64,000 nt of DNA. It comes from Dyadobacter endophyticus. GTDB lineage: Bacteria; Bacteroidota; Bacteroidia; Cytophagales; Spirosomataceae. The notes under the pieces were generated by a model. That model had not been told where the DNA came from. It saw only the letters and a program-made list of their open reading frames with translations, and did not search any database. The DNA is taken from positions 806,001-870,000 of the forward strand of contig NZ_BMIA01000003.1 of the NCBI RefSeq assembly GCF_014641595.1, read 5' to 3'. Shown piece by piece: positions 25,291 through 33,174 of the stretch. Position 1 is the first letter of the stretch; each line of letters opens with the position of its first letter. A program made the position numbers and the translations under genes.

Positions 25291-26256
25291 TTAAAAGTTG
25301 CGGGGAACACCTGTTCCTGCCCCTTGTCCGTTCTTTCTGATCGCGCCGAGTATGGCTGTCGAAACCAGCAGTGAAGCCAGAATAAGCACGAACGGCATCG
25401 ATTTTGCCTCTTCGATATTGATCTCAATTATACCCACATTATGTAAGTACATCATTACCAGCACAAAGCCGTTATTGACGAAATGTGCAAGGATCGCCAC
25501 CCACAAATTGCCGGTCCAATAATACAGATACCCGAACAATGCACCAAGCATCATCCGCGGCAAAAAACCATAAAACTGGAAATGGATAGCGCTGAAAATT
25601 GCAGCCGATACCCATATCGCAAGGTGAATATTGCGCGATTCCTGAAAAATCTTAGTCTGGATAACCCCACGAAAAAGCATCTCTTCGCCCAACGCAGGCA
25701 GGAGCGTAACCACGAACAACGCAATCAGCAGTTGACTGAAACTATTATAGCTCGTGAGAAACTCCGTCATCACCGAAAGCTGATCCTCCTTGTCGCGCAT
25801 CCATTTTTCAAGCCCCGACAATGCATCGGGCAGGTCCATCGCAGCGTTCCATTCGATGAATTTGCTATTCGCCGGAATAAATGCCAATACCAACACAAAA
25901 GCCAGCACCCATATGTGCCATGCGGGTTTCCGGTTGGTACTCAGGTCACCGATCGTGCGCCGTTCGATATAAAACCAATAAATGAGTGTCGGTAGCAAAT
26001 AGGAAAAGAAGTGGACGGTGCCTTGCATGATCATCAGCGCATTCCATCCATTTGGTATTTTTTCGGGTTGTGCAAAAAGCTGGGTGAGCAGTACCGTTAC
26101 GCTCTCGGTGTCGGCACCGAGGTAAATGGCCAGCGCCATAACCGCCAGGACATTCCCCACGGCCATACCGATAAGCATGAAGCCGACCAACACCAACAAA
26201 CTGCCCCATGTACCAGGTACGCGGGAAACAACCAGATTCGGGTTACTATTTTGCAT
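25291..26256 (-). CDS. CPBP-family intramembrane metalloprotease
   Basis: 321 residues with eight to nine membrane helices. The CPBP (CAAX protease/bacteriocin-processing, Abi) motifs are all there: EEMLFRGVI with the paired Glu and Arg near residue 200, FSAIHFQFYGFLPR with His, and HFVNNG with His and Asn near the end. It probably cuts membrane proteins or peptides; substrate unknown. The start at 26256 (MQNSNPN) is preferred to the longer frame at 26286, which lies upstream of a non-conserved stretch. First gene of the operon with DUF2007 and cdsA, divergent from dusB with a 57-base gap. Confidence 0.88.
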   Translation of the reverse strand: MQNSNPNLVVSRVPGTWGSLLVLVGFMLIGMAVGNVLAVMALAIYLGADTESVTVLLTQLFAQPEKIPNGWNALMIMQGTVHFFSYLLPTLIYWFYIERRTIGDLSTNRKPAWHIWVLAFVLVLAFIPANSKFIEWNAAMDLPDALSGLEKWMRDKEDQLSVMTEFLTSYNSFSQLLIALFVVTLLPALGEEMLFRGVIQTKIFQESRNIHLAIWVSAAIFSAIHFQFYGFLPRMMLGALFGYLYYWTGNLWVAILAHFVNNGFVLVMMYLHNVGIIEINIEEAKSMPFVLILASLLVSTAILGAIRKNGQGAGTGVPRNF

Positions 26257-26313
26257 AATTGGTGTAAATTTACAGTTTATTATCATATTACTGCGAAGTG
26301 GTGTTGAAGGATT

Positions 26314-27303
26314 ATGGTTAAGATTGGAAATATAGAATTGAGCGATTTTCCGTTACTGCTCGCCCCAATGGAGGATGTGAGCGATCCGCCGTTCCGCGCG
26401 GTCTGCAAGGAAAACGGGGCGGATTTGATGTACACGGAGTTCGTTTCGTCGGAAGGGCTCATCCGGGATGCCGCTAAAAGTGTTCAAAAACTGGATATTT
26501 TCGAGTATGAAAGACCGGTCGGTATCCAGCTCTTTGGTAGTGATGTCGAAACGATGGGCTCGTGCGCGGAGATCGCGTCGCGCGTAAACCCCGACCTGAT
26601 CGATATCAATTACGGCTGTCCGGTGAAGAATGTCGCGTGTCGCGGTGCGGGCGCTGCATTGTTGCAGGATATTCCGAAAATGGTTAAAATGACCGAGTCG
26701 GTGATTAAATCGACGCATCTGCCGGTGACCGTAAAAACGCGTTTGGGCTGGGATGAAAACACCCGGAATGTGGAAGATGTGGCTGAGCGTTTACAGGACA
26801 TTGGTATTAAAGCACTGTCCATCCACGGCCGCACACGCGTGCAGATGTATAAAGGCTCCGCCGACTGGTCGCTCATCGCCAAAATCAAGGAAAACCCGCG
26901 CATTACCATTCCGATCTTCGGGAATGGCGATATCGATACGCCCGAGAAGGCTTTGGAATACAAAAACCGCTACGGCGTCGACGGCATTATGATCGGCCGG
27001 GCGACAATCGGTAATCCATGGATTTTTAACGAAATCAAGCATTATCTCAAAACCGGAGAAAAACTCCCGCCGCCTACCATGGAACAACGTGTGGACGTCT
27101 GCCGCAGGCACCTCGAATTCTCGATCCGCTGGAAAGGCCAGGTAGCAGGTGTTTTTGAAATGAGAAGGCACTATACCAATTATTTCAAAGGACTGGAACA
27201 CTTCAAACCTTACAGAATGCGCCTCGTGGAAGCGCCTACATTTGACGAGCTGAGCAGCATCCTCAAAGAAATCTCAAACGATTACAGTGAAATGGTATGC
27301 TGA
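26314..27303 (+). CDS. dusB: tRNA-dihydrouridine synthase (DusB type)
   Basis: 329 residues, FMN-dependent. It begins with the flavin-barrel strand PLLLAPMEDVSDPPFR, has the catalytic Cys in NYGCPVKNVACRGAGAALL, the phosphate-binding loop IFGNGDIDTPEKAL and MIGRATIGNPWIF. It reduces uridines in the D-loop of tRNAs. The barrel is followed by the C-terminal helical recognition domain, of normal length. Its end overlaps the start of the biotin carrier gene by 7 bases, so the two are co-transcribed and probably translationally coupled. Confidence 0.92.
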   Translation: MVKIGNIELSDFPLLLAPMEDVSDPPFRAVCKENGADLMYTEFVSSEGLIRDAAKSVQKLDIFEYERPVGIQLFGSDVETMGSCAEIASRVNPDLIDINYGCPVKNVACRGAGAALLQDIPKMVKMTESVIKSTHLPVTVKTRLGWDENTRNVEDVAERLQDIGIKALSIHGRTRVQMYKGSADWSLIAKIKENPRITIPIFGNGDIDTPEKALEYKNRYGVDGIMIGRATIGNPWIFNEIKHYLKTGEKLPPPTMEQRVDVCRRHLEFSIRWKGQVAGVFEMRRHYTNYFKGLEHFKPYRMRLVEAPTFDELSSILKEISNDYSEMVC

Positions 27304-27824
27304 AAGTAAACGTGGGTAACAAGCCGCAAGGCGAACAGCCGGAACAGGGCAGTACATTTGAAATCGATCAGCGCAAGGACGGCTGGTTTATCAATGGCAA
27401 CGCTTTCGATGGCGACATCGCGGCCCTCGGCAACAACCGTTTCCACGTCATCTGGAATAACAAATCCTACAATATCGAAATCGTCGACCGCAACCCGGCC
27501 GAAAAGTCGACGCATTTGCTCATCAACGGCCAGCATTACCACACGACGGCCAAGGACGATCTCGACCTTCTGCTCGAAAAAATGGGCATGCAGAACGGCG
27601 CGTCCCAGAAGATCAACAACGTGAAAGCGCCTATGCCGGGCCTGATCCAGTCCATTGCCGTGGCCGAAGGCGACAGCATTGCCAAAGGCGACAACCTCCT
27701 GGTATTGGTAGCGATGAAAATGGAAAATGTGATCAAATCGTCGGGCAGCGGCATTATTAAAACGCTGAAAGTGATGCCCGGACAGATTGTGGAAAAAAAC
27801 CAGGTATTATTGGAGTTTCACTAA
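27297..27824 (+). CDS. Biotin carboxyl carrier-like protein (biotin/lipoyl attachment domain)
   Basis: 175 residues. The last 80 form a biotinyl domain with the attachment Lys 141 in AMKMEN, preceded by NVKAPMPGLIQSIAVAEGD; the Met-Lys-Met triad marks biotin rather than lipoate. The first 90 residues are an acidic beta-rich domain, as in methylmalonyl-CoA decarboxylase gamma or acyl-CoA carboxylase carrier subunits of Bacteroidota. It overlaps dusB by 7 bases although the functions are unrelated. It is a likely partner of an acyl-CoA carboxylase such as the one at 2600-4159, but no biotin carboxylase gene is seen nearby. Confidence 0.85.
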   Translation: MLKVNVGNKPQGEQPEQGSTFEIDQRKDGWFINGNAFDGDIAALGNNRFHVIWNNKSYNIEIVDRNPAEKSTHLLINGQHYHTTAKDDLDLLLEKMGMQNGASQKINNVKAPMPGLIQSIAVAEGDSIAKGDNLLVLVAMKMENVIKSSGSGIIKTLKVMPGQIVEKNQVLLEFH

Positions 27825-27829
27825 ATTAC

Positions 27830-27861
27830 TTGTGAATCTGAACTTCGTCCGCTTATTTTTA
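27830..27861 (+). promoter_or_regulatory. Promoter candidate for pyrH-frr
   Basis: TTG (27830-27832) and TATTTTTA (27854-27861) with a 21-base spacer; the -7 box differs from TAnnTTTG at the last base. The predicted RNA start near 27868 gives a 19-base leader to the pyrH ATG. Confidence 0.45.
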
Positions 27862-27886
27862 CGGATCAAAACACCACATCACAACC

Positions 27887-28606
27887 ATGCCGGAACCAAA
27901 ATATAAACGTTTATTACTGAAACTCAGCGGAGAAGCACTCAACGGTGGCGATAAAGGTCAGGTTATTGACTTTAACATTCTCGATAATTATGCCAAGGAA
28001 ATCAAAAGGATTACCGAGGTCGGCGTGCAGGTTGCAATCGTAATTGGTGGTGGAAACATATTTCGCGGTGCATCCGTGGAAAAATCAGGGATCGACCGCG
28101 TTCAGGGCGATCATATGGGCATGCTGGCCACCGTGATCAACGGGATGGCCATCCAGAGCTCACTCGAAAAACACGGAATGAACACGCGCCTGATGTCGGC
28201 AATAAAAATGGAACAGGTTTGCGAGCCATTGATCCGCCGCCGGGCAGTCCGTCACCTCGAAAAAGGACGCGTGGTGATCTTCGGGGCAGGAACCGGTAAC
28301 CCCTATTTTACCACCGACACTACCGCTGGCCTCCGTGCCATCGAGTCGGAATCCGAAGTGGTCTTAAAAGGCACACGTGTCGACGGCGTTTACACTGCCG
28401 ACCCCGAGAAAGATCCTACTGCTACCAAATACTCAAAAATTACATTTGACGAGGCATTATCCAAAAACCTCAAGATCATGGACCTTACCGCATTCACATT
28501 GTGCAAGGAAAACGATCTGCCGATCATTGTATTCGATATGAACAAGCCCGGCAACCTTTATGATCTGGTAATGGGCGGCCAGGTGGGAACACTGATCTCG
28601 AACTAA
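27887..28606 (+). CDS. pyrH: UMP kinase
   Basis: 239 residues, the usual length of bacterial UMP kinase. It shows KLSGEALNG, the GGGNIFRG loop, the ERAPR-like region RRRAVRHLEKGR, FGAGTGNPYFTTDT and TRVDGVYTADPEKDPTA, all of the amino-acid-kinase fold. It phosphorylates UMP to UDP with ATP. frr follows 26 bases later, the classical pyrH-frr pair of bacteria. Confidence 0.96.
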   Translation: MPEPKYKRLLLKLSGEALNGGDKGQVIDFNILDNYAKEIKRITEVGVQVAIVIGGGNIFRGASVEKSGIDRVQGDHMGMLATVINGMAIQSSLEKHGMNTRLMSAIKMEQVCEPLIRRRAVRHLEKGRVVIFGAGTGNPYFTTDTTAGLRAIESESEVVLKGTRVDGVYTADPEKDPTATKYSKITFDEALSKNLKIMDLTAFTLCKENDLPIIVFDMNKPGNLYDLVMGGQVGTLISN

Positions 28607-28632
28607 TAGAAAATACAGCTTATTATATAACA

Positions 28633-29193
28633 ATGGAAGAAATAGAATTATATCTGGACGTCGCCAAGGATACCATGGACGGTGCGATCAAACACCTTAT
28701 CATTGAATTAGGTAAAATCCGCGCCGGAAAAGCATCCCCTCAAATGCTGGAAGGTCTTCAGATCGATTACTATGGTTCAATGACGCCGATCCAGAACGTG
28801 GCGACGATTAACACGCCCGACGCACGGACGCTGGCGATCAAACCCTTCGAGAAGAAGATCATCAATGACATCGAAAAGGCGATCCGCAACAGCAACCTCG
28901 GCTTTTCGCCTTCCAATGACGGCGATATGATCCGGATTTCTGTCCCTCCATTGAATGAAGAGCGCCGTCGCGAACTCGTGAAACGGGCTAAAAACGAAAT
29001 CGAAACGGCGAAGATCAATGTCCGCAACATCCGTCAGGACGCAAACAACTCGCTGCGTAAACTGACGAAGGACGGCGTTGCCGAAGACCTTGTTAAATCG
29101 AGCGAAGACCGTGTTCAGAAACTGACTGACAGCTACGTTGCCAAGATCGAACAGATATTCTCCATCAAGGAAAAGGAGATCATGGAAGTATAG
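28633..29193 (+). CDS. frr: Ribosome recycling factor
   Basis: 186 residues. The family's RAGKASPQMLEGLQIDYYGSMTPI and RISVPPLNEERRRELVK are present, with the long three-helix bundle at the ends. It splits post-termination ribosomes together with EF-G. It follows pyrH in one transcript and is followed by a strong terminator 23 bases after the stop. Confidence 0.96.
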   Translation: MEEIELYLDVAKDTMDGAIKHLIIELGKIRAGKASPQMLEGLQIDYYGSMTPIQNVATINTPDARTLAIKPFEKKIINDIEKAIRNSNLGFSPSNDGDMIRISVPPLNEERRRELVKRAKNEIETAKINVRNIRQDANNSLRKLTKDGVAEDLVKSSEDRVQKLTDSYVAKIEQIFSIKEKEIMEV

Positions 29194-29216
29194 ACTGATT
29201 CCCTACCTTAACCAAC

Positions 29217-29243
29217 AAAAAACCCGCTTGATGCGGGTTTTTT
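29217..29243 (+). terminator. Rho-independent terminator of pyrH-frr
   Basis: The arms AAAAAACCCGC (29217-29227) and GCGGGTTTTTT (29233-29243) form an 11-bp stem with the five-base loop TTGAT, ending in a T-run. Confidence 0.92.
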
Positions 29244-29250
29244 GATTTAT

Positions 29251-29290
29251 GGCCTCTCCGGCCGGGCTCTCCCCGGCTTTCAAGCCGGGG
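29251..29290. repeat. GC-rich alternative hairpins after the uxs stop codon
   Basis: Three related arms lie within 40 bases. CCCCGGCT (29271-29278) can pair with AGCCGGGG (29283-29290), and its inner part can instead pair with GCCGGG at 29261-29266. A further GGCC/GGCC pair spans 29251-29263. The first hairpin directly touches the stop codon of the UDP-glucuronate decarboxylase gene and probably marks the end of its transcript, though it has no T-run on the minus strand. Confidence 0.5.
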
Positions 29291-30283
29291 TTATATCTTC
29301 GCGCTGAATCCTTCGAAACCGCGGTGGTTTGACTCTTCGTACAAACGCTCTTTCGGCAGGCTGCGGAAATAGTCGTAAGTGATGCGCAAACCTTCTTCGC
29401 GGGACACTTTGGGTTCCCAGCCAAGAATTTCCTTCGCTTTCGAAATATCCGGCTGACGCTGTTTGGGGTCGTCTTGCGGAAGCGGCTTGTAAACCACTTT
29501 CTGATCCGTGCCCGTCAGCTTGATAATCTCTTCGGCAAACTGGCCGATCGTGATCTCTTTGGGGTTACCGATATTGACAGGCAACGAGTAGTCGCTCATC
29601 AGCAGGCGATAGATACCTTCCACCAAATCATCCACATAGCAGAATGCGCGCGTTTGCGTGCCATCACCGAACACGGTAATGTCCTCGCCACGCAATGCCT
29701 GGCCCATGAATGCAGGCAACACACGTCCGTCGTTGAGGCGCATTCTGGGTCCGTAGGTGTTGAAGATACGAACGATGCGGGTTTCGAGGCCGTGGTAACG
29801 GTGATAAGCCATCGTGATTGCCTCCTGGTAACGTTTTGCCTCGTCGTAGCAGCCGCGCGGTCCGATCGGGTTCACGTGGCCCCAGTAATCCTCAGTTTGG
29901 GGGTGTACCAGCGGATCGCCGTATACTTCCGAAGTAGAAGCGATAATGAAACGTGATTTTTTGGCACGGGCCAGTCCCAGCAGGTTATGCGTTCCCATTG
30001 CCCCTACTTTGAGCGTCTGGATCGGAATTTTCAGATAGTCGATCGGACTGGCGGGAGATGCGAAGTGCATAATGTAATCGAGTTCACCCGGCACGTGCAC
30101 ATATTTGGTCACGTCGTGATGGTAAAACTCGAAATTCGGGTTTGGCATCAGGTGCTCGATATTACGCATATCGCCGGTGATCAGGTTATCCATCCCGATC
30201 ACATACATTCCCTCCTTTAAAAAACGCTCGCAGAGGTGCGAACCCAGGAAACCTGCTGCTCCCGTAATTAAAACACGTTTCAT
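29291..30283 (-). CDS. UDP-glucuronate decarboxylase (UDP-xylose synthase)
   Basis: 330 residues, short-chain dehydrogenase fold. The N-terminus VLITGAAGFLGSHLCE binds NAD; TSEVYGDP carries the Thr/Ser and Glu of the active site and CYDEAKR carries the catalytic Tyr-x3-Lys. The 'HYASPASP'-like HFASPASPIDYL motif and RMRLNDGRVLPAF distinguish UXS from epimerases. It converts UDP-glucuronate into UDP-xylose through a 4-keto intermediate. It directly follows UDP-glucose dehydrogenase (36-base gap), which makes its substrate, so the two form a UDP-xylose module for glycans. Cytoplasmic. Confidence 0.9.
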   Translation of the reverse strand: MKRVLITGAAGFLGSHLCERFLKEGMYVIGMDNLITGDMRNIEHLMPNPNFEFYHHDVTKYVHVPGELDYIMHFASPASPIDYLKIPIQTLKVGAMGTHNLLGLARAKKSRFIIASTSEVYGDPLVHPQTEDYWGHVNPIGPRGCYDEAKRYQEAITMAYHRYHGLETRIVRIFNTYGPRMRLNDGRVLPAFMGQALRGEDITVFGDGTQTRAFCYVDDLVEGIYRLLMSDYSLPVNIGNPKEITIGQFAEEIIKLTGTDQKVVYKPLPQDDPKQRQPDISKAKEILGWEPKVSREEGLRITYDYFRSLPKERLYEESNHRGFEGFSAKI

Positions 30284-30319
30284 TAAGATGAGTAATTTAG
30301 AGTATTTACTATTTTATGA

Positions 30320-31636
30320 TCAGGCCGGCACCACCTTCTCGCGACCAATGCTGTAATAGGTATAACCCATTTCACGCATCTGATCGAGTTCGTACAAGTT
30401 CCTTCCGTCAAAAATCACTTTGTTTTTCAGCAGTTTACCCATTTTCTCGAATTCCGGTGTGCGGAACTGGGGCCATTCGGTAAAGATCATCAATGCATCC
30501 GCATCGTCGAGCGCTGCGTAAGGCGTGTGGCAGAACGTAACCTGATCGCCCAAAACACCCTTCACGTTGTTCATCGCTTCGGGGTCATAAGCGGTCACCT
30601 TTGCACCCGCTGCCAACAATGCTTCGATGTTCTCCAACGCTGGTGCTTCGCGGATGTCGTCGGTATAAGGTTTGAATGCCAATCCCCAAACCGCGATCGT
30701 CTTACCTTTTAAACCGTCAGCAAAGAAATTATCCACCATCGGAAGCAATTTCTTCTTCTGGTCGTAATTCACATCCATTACCGATTTCAGGATGCGGAAG
30801 TCGTAATCGTAATCCAATGAAGTTTTAGCCAAAGCCTGAACGTCTTTTGGAAAACAGCTACCACCATATCCGATACCCGCAAACAGGAAGCGCTTGCCGA
30901 TACGGCTGTCGGTCCCGATACCACGACGAATATCGTCGACATTGGCACCTACTTTCTCGCAAAGGTTTGCAATTTCGTTCATGAAGGTGATCTTCATCGC
31001 CAAGAACGAGTTGGCCGCATATTTGGTCATTTCCGCCGAGCGCTCATCCATGAAGATAACAGGGTTACCCTGACGTACCAGCGGAGCGTACAACTTCTCC
31101 ATTACCCTTTTGGCTTTTTCCGAGGTTGTTCCTACTACCACGCGGTCGGGTTTCATGAAATCTTCCACGGCAACGCCTTCACGAAGGAATTCCGGATTGG
31201 ATACCACGTCGAAGTCTACTTTCGCATTTTTAGCGATTGCTGCCCGTACTTTCTCAGCTGTTCCCACCGGAACTGTGCTTTTGTCGATGATCACCGCGTA
31301 CTGATCTAGGATCGGTCCGAGATCGTCGGCAACTTTGAGAATATATTTAAGGTCGGCCGAGCCATCTTCACCCGGAGGCGTTGGCAATGCGAGGAATATC
31401 ACCTGGGCATCCTTGATGCCTTCGGCCAGGTTGGTGGTGAAAACCAGACGTCCCTCGGCCACGTTCCGGTCGAAAAGAACGTCCAGACCTGGCTCGTAAA
31501 TGGGTATTTCTCCTTTTTGAAGGCGTTCCACCTTTCTGACGTCGATATCGACGCAAGTCACCTGGTTGCCGGTCTCGGCAAAGCAGGTACCCGTCACCAA
31601 ACCAACGTATCCTGTTCCTACTACTGCAATTTTCAT
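30320..31636 (-). CDS. ugd: UDP-glucose 6-dehydrogenase
   Basis: 438 residues. The N-terminus has GTGYVGLVTGTCFAETG for NAD binding, the middle has FMDERSAEMTKYAANSFLAMKITFMNE, and GIGYGGSCFPKD carries the catalytic Cys. The C-terminal domain shows WGLAFKPYTDDIREAP. It oxidises UDP-glucose twice to UDP-glucuronate. It comes first in an operon with UDP-glucuronate decarboxylase. Confidence 0.95.
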   Translation of the reverse strand: MKIAVVGTGYVGLVTGTCFAETGNQVTCVDIDVRKVERLQKGEIPIYEPGLDVLFDRNVAEGRLVFTTNLAEGIKDAQVIFLALPTPPGEDGSADLKYILKVADDLGPILDQYAVIIDKSTVPVGTAEKVRAAIAKNAKVDFDVVSNPEFLREGVAVEDFMKPDRVVVGTTSEKAKRVMEKLYAPLVRQGNPVIFMDERSAEMTKYAANSFLAMKITFMNEIANLCEKVGANVDDIRRGIGTDSRIGKRFLFAGIGYGGSCFPKDVQALAKTSLDYDYDFRILKSVMDVNYDQKKKLLPMVDNFFADGLKGKTIAVWGLAFKPYTDDIREAPALENIEALLAAGAKVTAYDPEAMNNVKGVLGDQVTFCHTPYAALDDADALMIFTEWPQFRTPEFEKMGKLLKNKVIFDGRNLYELDQMREMGYTYYSIGREKVVPA

Positions 31637-31725
31637 AAACGGTTAATTATTATATAGCTGTTTTGGCACTTGTAAATAAAATCCGGGAATTGTACTTAAC
31701 TAAGTCCAGTGCGTCAGGACGGTTG

Positions 31726-31733
31726 CAAAAGTA
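31726..31733 (-). promoter_or_regulatory. -7 box candidate for ugd-uxs
   Basis: TACTTTTG on the minus strand is an exact TAnnTTTG. No TTG stands at the right distance upstream, so only the -7 half is supported. The leader would be about 83 bases. Confidence 0.4.
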
Positions 31734-31847
31734 ATTTTTTTAAATGAATGTTCACCGCTGCCATTTGGATTTGTTCGTTACTGGCTAGCGATTTTGTCGC
31801 ATTCTCACTATCATTGGGTACTCACACAAATATAAGCATCAACATCT

Positions 31848-33014
31848 ATGGACACACGAGCAAAAGACCTGACCAAGAACCCTTCCGACGAAATTTGTGA
31901 CCTTATTAAACAAACCGTCAGGGATTTCGCAGCACTGCATATCAAGCCGCACATCCGCACCTGGGATGAGGAGCAGCATTTTCCGAAAGAACTTTTCAAA
32001 GCATTGGGAGAGCTCGGTCTCATGGGAATGCTCATTCCGGAAGATCTGGGCGGGGCCGGCCTCGGCTACCGCGAGTACGTCACGGCGATTGTCGAGCTGG
32101 CGAAAACAGATCCGTCGGTTGCATTATCCATGGCTGCACATAATTCACTATGTACCAATCACATATATATGTTCGGCAATGACGAACAGAAGCAAAAATA
32201 TCTTCCCGGCCTCGCTACGGGCTCGCTCGTGGGCGCTTGGGGACTTACCGAACCCAACACCGGCTCCGATGCCGGCAATATGCAAACAGTGGCCGTGCGG
32301 GATGGTAACGACTGGGTAATTAACGGATCTAAAAATTTCATCACCAACGGCAAAAGCGCCGATGTGCTGGTAGTAATAACAAGAACCGGCGAACCCGGCG
32401 ACAAACACGGCGCCACCGCATTTGTGCTCGACACCAAAACTCCGGGCTTCAGCCCGGGCCGCAAGGAAGACAAACTCGGAATGCGGGCTTCCGAAACCGT
32501 CGAACTGCTCTTTCAGGATTGCCGCATTCCCGACAGCCAGAGGCTTGGCGAAATTGGCGACGGATTTATCCAGTCACTTAAAGTGCTCGACGGCGGCCGC
32601 ATTTCCATCGCCGCATTGGGCGTAGGTACAGCCTGGGGCGCCTACGAGGCCGCATTAGCCTATTCCAAAGAGCGTAAACAATTTGGCAAAGCGATCTGCG
32701 ACTTTCAAGCTATTGCATTTAAGCTGGCCGACATGTACACCGACGTCCAGGCCTCTTCATTACTGACCTTCCACGCCGCCGCATTGAAAGACGCAGGAGA
32801 AAAAGTAACGCTGGCGAGCTCCGTGGCCAAATACCACTCGTCCGAAACGGCCGTGCGTGTGTCCAACGAAGCGGTGCAGATTTTCGGCGGTTATGGCTTT
32901 GTCAAAGATTACCCCGCCGAAAAATTCTATCGCGACAGTAAACTCTGCACCATTGGCGAAGGCACGAGCGAAATACAAAAAATAGTGATTTCCAAGGAGA
33001 TACTGAGGAACTAA
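31848..33014 (+). CDS. Acyl-CoA dehydrogenase
   Basis: 388 residues. Domain order is helical N-terminus, beta domain with WGLTEPNTGSDAG and FITNGKSADV, then the C-terminal four-helix FAD domain ending in YRDSKLCTIGEGTSEIQK, where the Glu in GEGTSE is at the usual catalytic base position of short/medium-chain enzymes. FAD-linked first step of fatty acid (or branched-chain acyl-CoA) beta-oxidation; chain length cannot be read. It is transcribed alone, with no other beta-oxidation gene near it. ATG at 31848 fits the family start. Confidence 0.92.
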   Translation: MDTRAKDLTKNPSDEICDLIKQTVRDFAALHIKPHIRTWDEEQHFPKELFKALGELGLMGMLIPEDLGGAGLGYREYVTAIVELAKTDPSVALSMAAHNSLCTNHIYMFGNDEQKQKYLPGLATGSLVGAWGLTEPNTGSDAGNMQTVAVRDGNDWVINGSKNFITNGKSADVLVVITRTGEPGDKHGATAFVLDTKTPGFSPGRKEDKLGMRASETVELLFQDCRIPDSQRLGEIGDGFIQSLKVLDGGRISIAALGVGTAWGAYEAALAYSKERKQFGKAICDFQAIAFKLADMYTDVQASSLLTFHAAALKDAGEKVTLASSVAKYHSSETAVRVSNEAVQIFGGYGFVKDYPAEKFYRDSKLCTIGEGTSEIQKIVISKEILRN

Positions 33015-33174
33015 GTCCCCGTTCAGAAAATCTCGTTCATTTTCCTGCCAGCATCATTTTCACTATTCCAACCGGCTGATAAATAAGCATCGACGGTTGG
33101 GAGTTCCTATTCATTTTGCTGTTAAAACGGCACAGGTATCGCTGCTACCTCTTCCAAATCAAACATGAAATGTG

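Noticed and set aside
33068..33100. CCAACCG/CGGTTGG hairpin after the acyl-CoA dehydrogenase gene
   Set aside because: Seven-base stem with a 19-base loop and no T-run; too weak to call a terminator.
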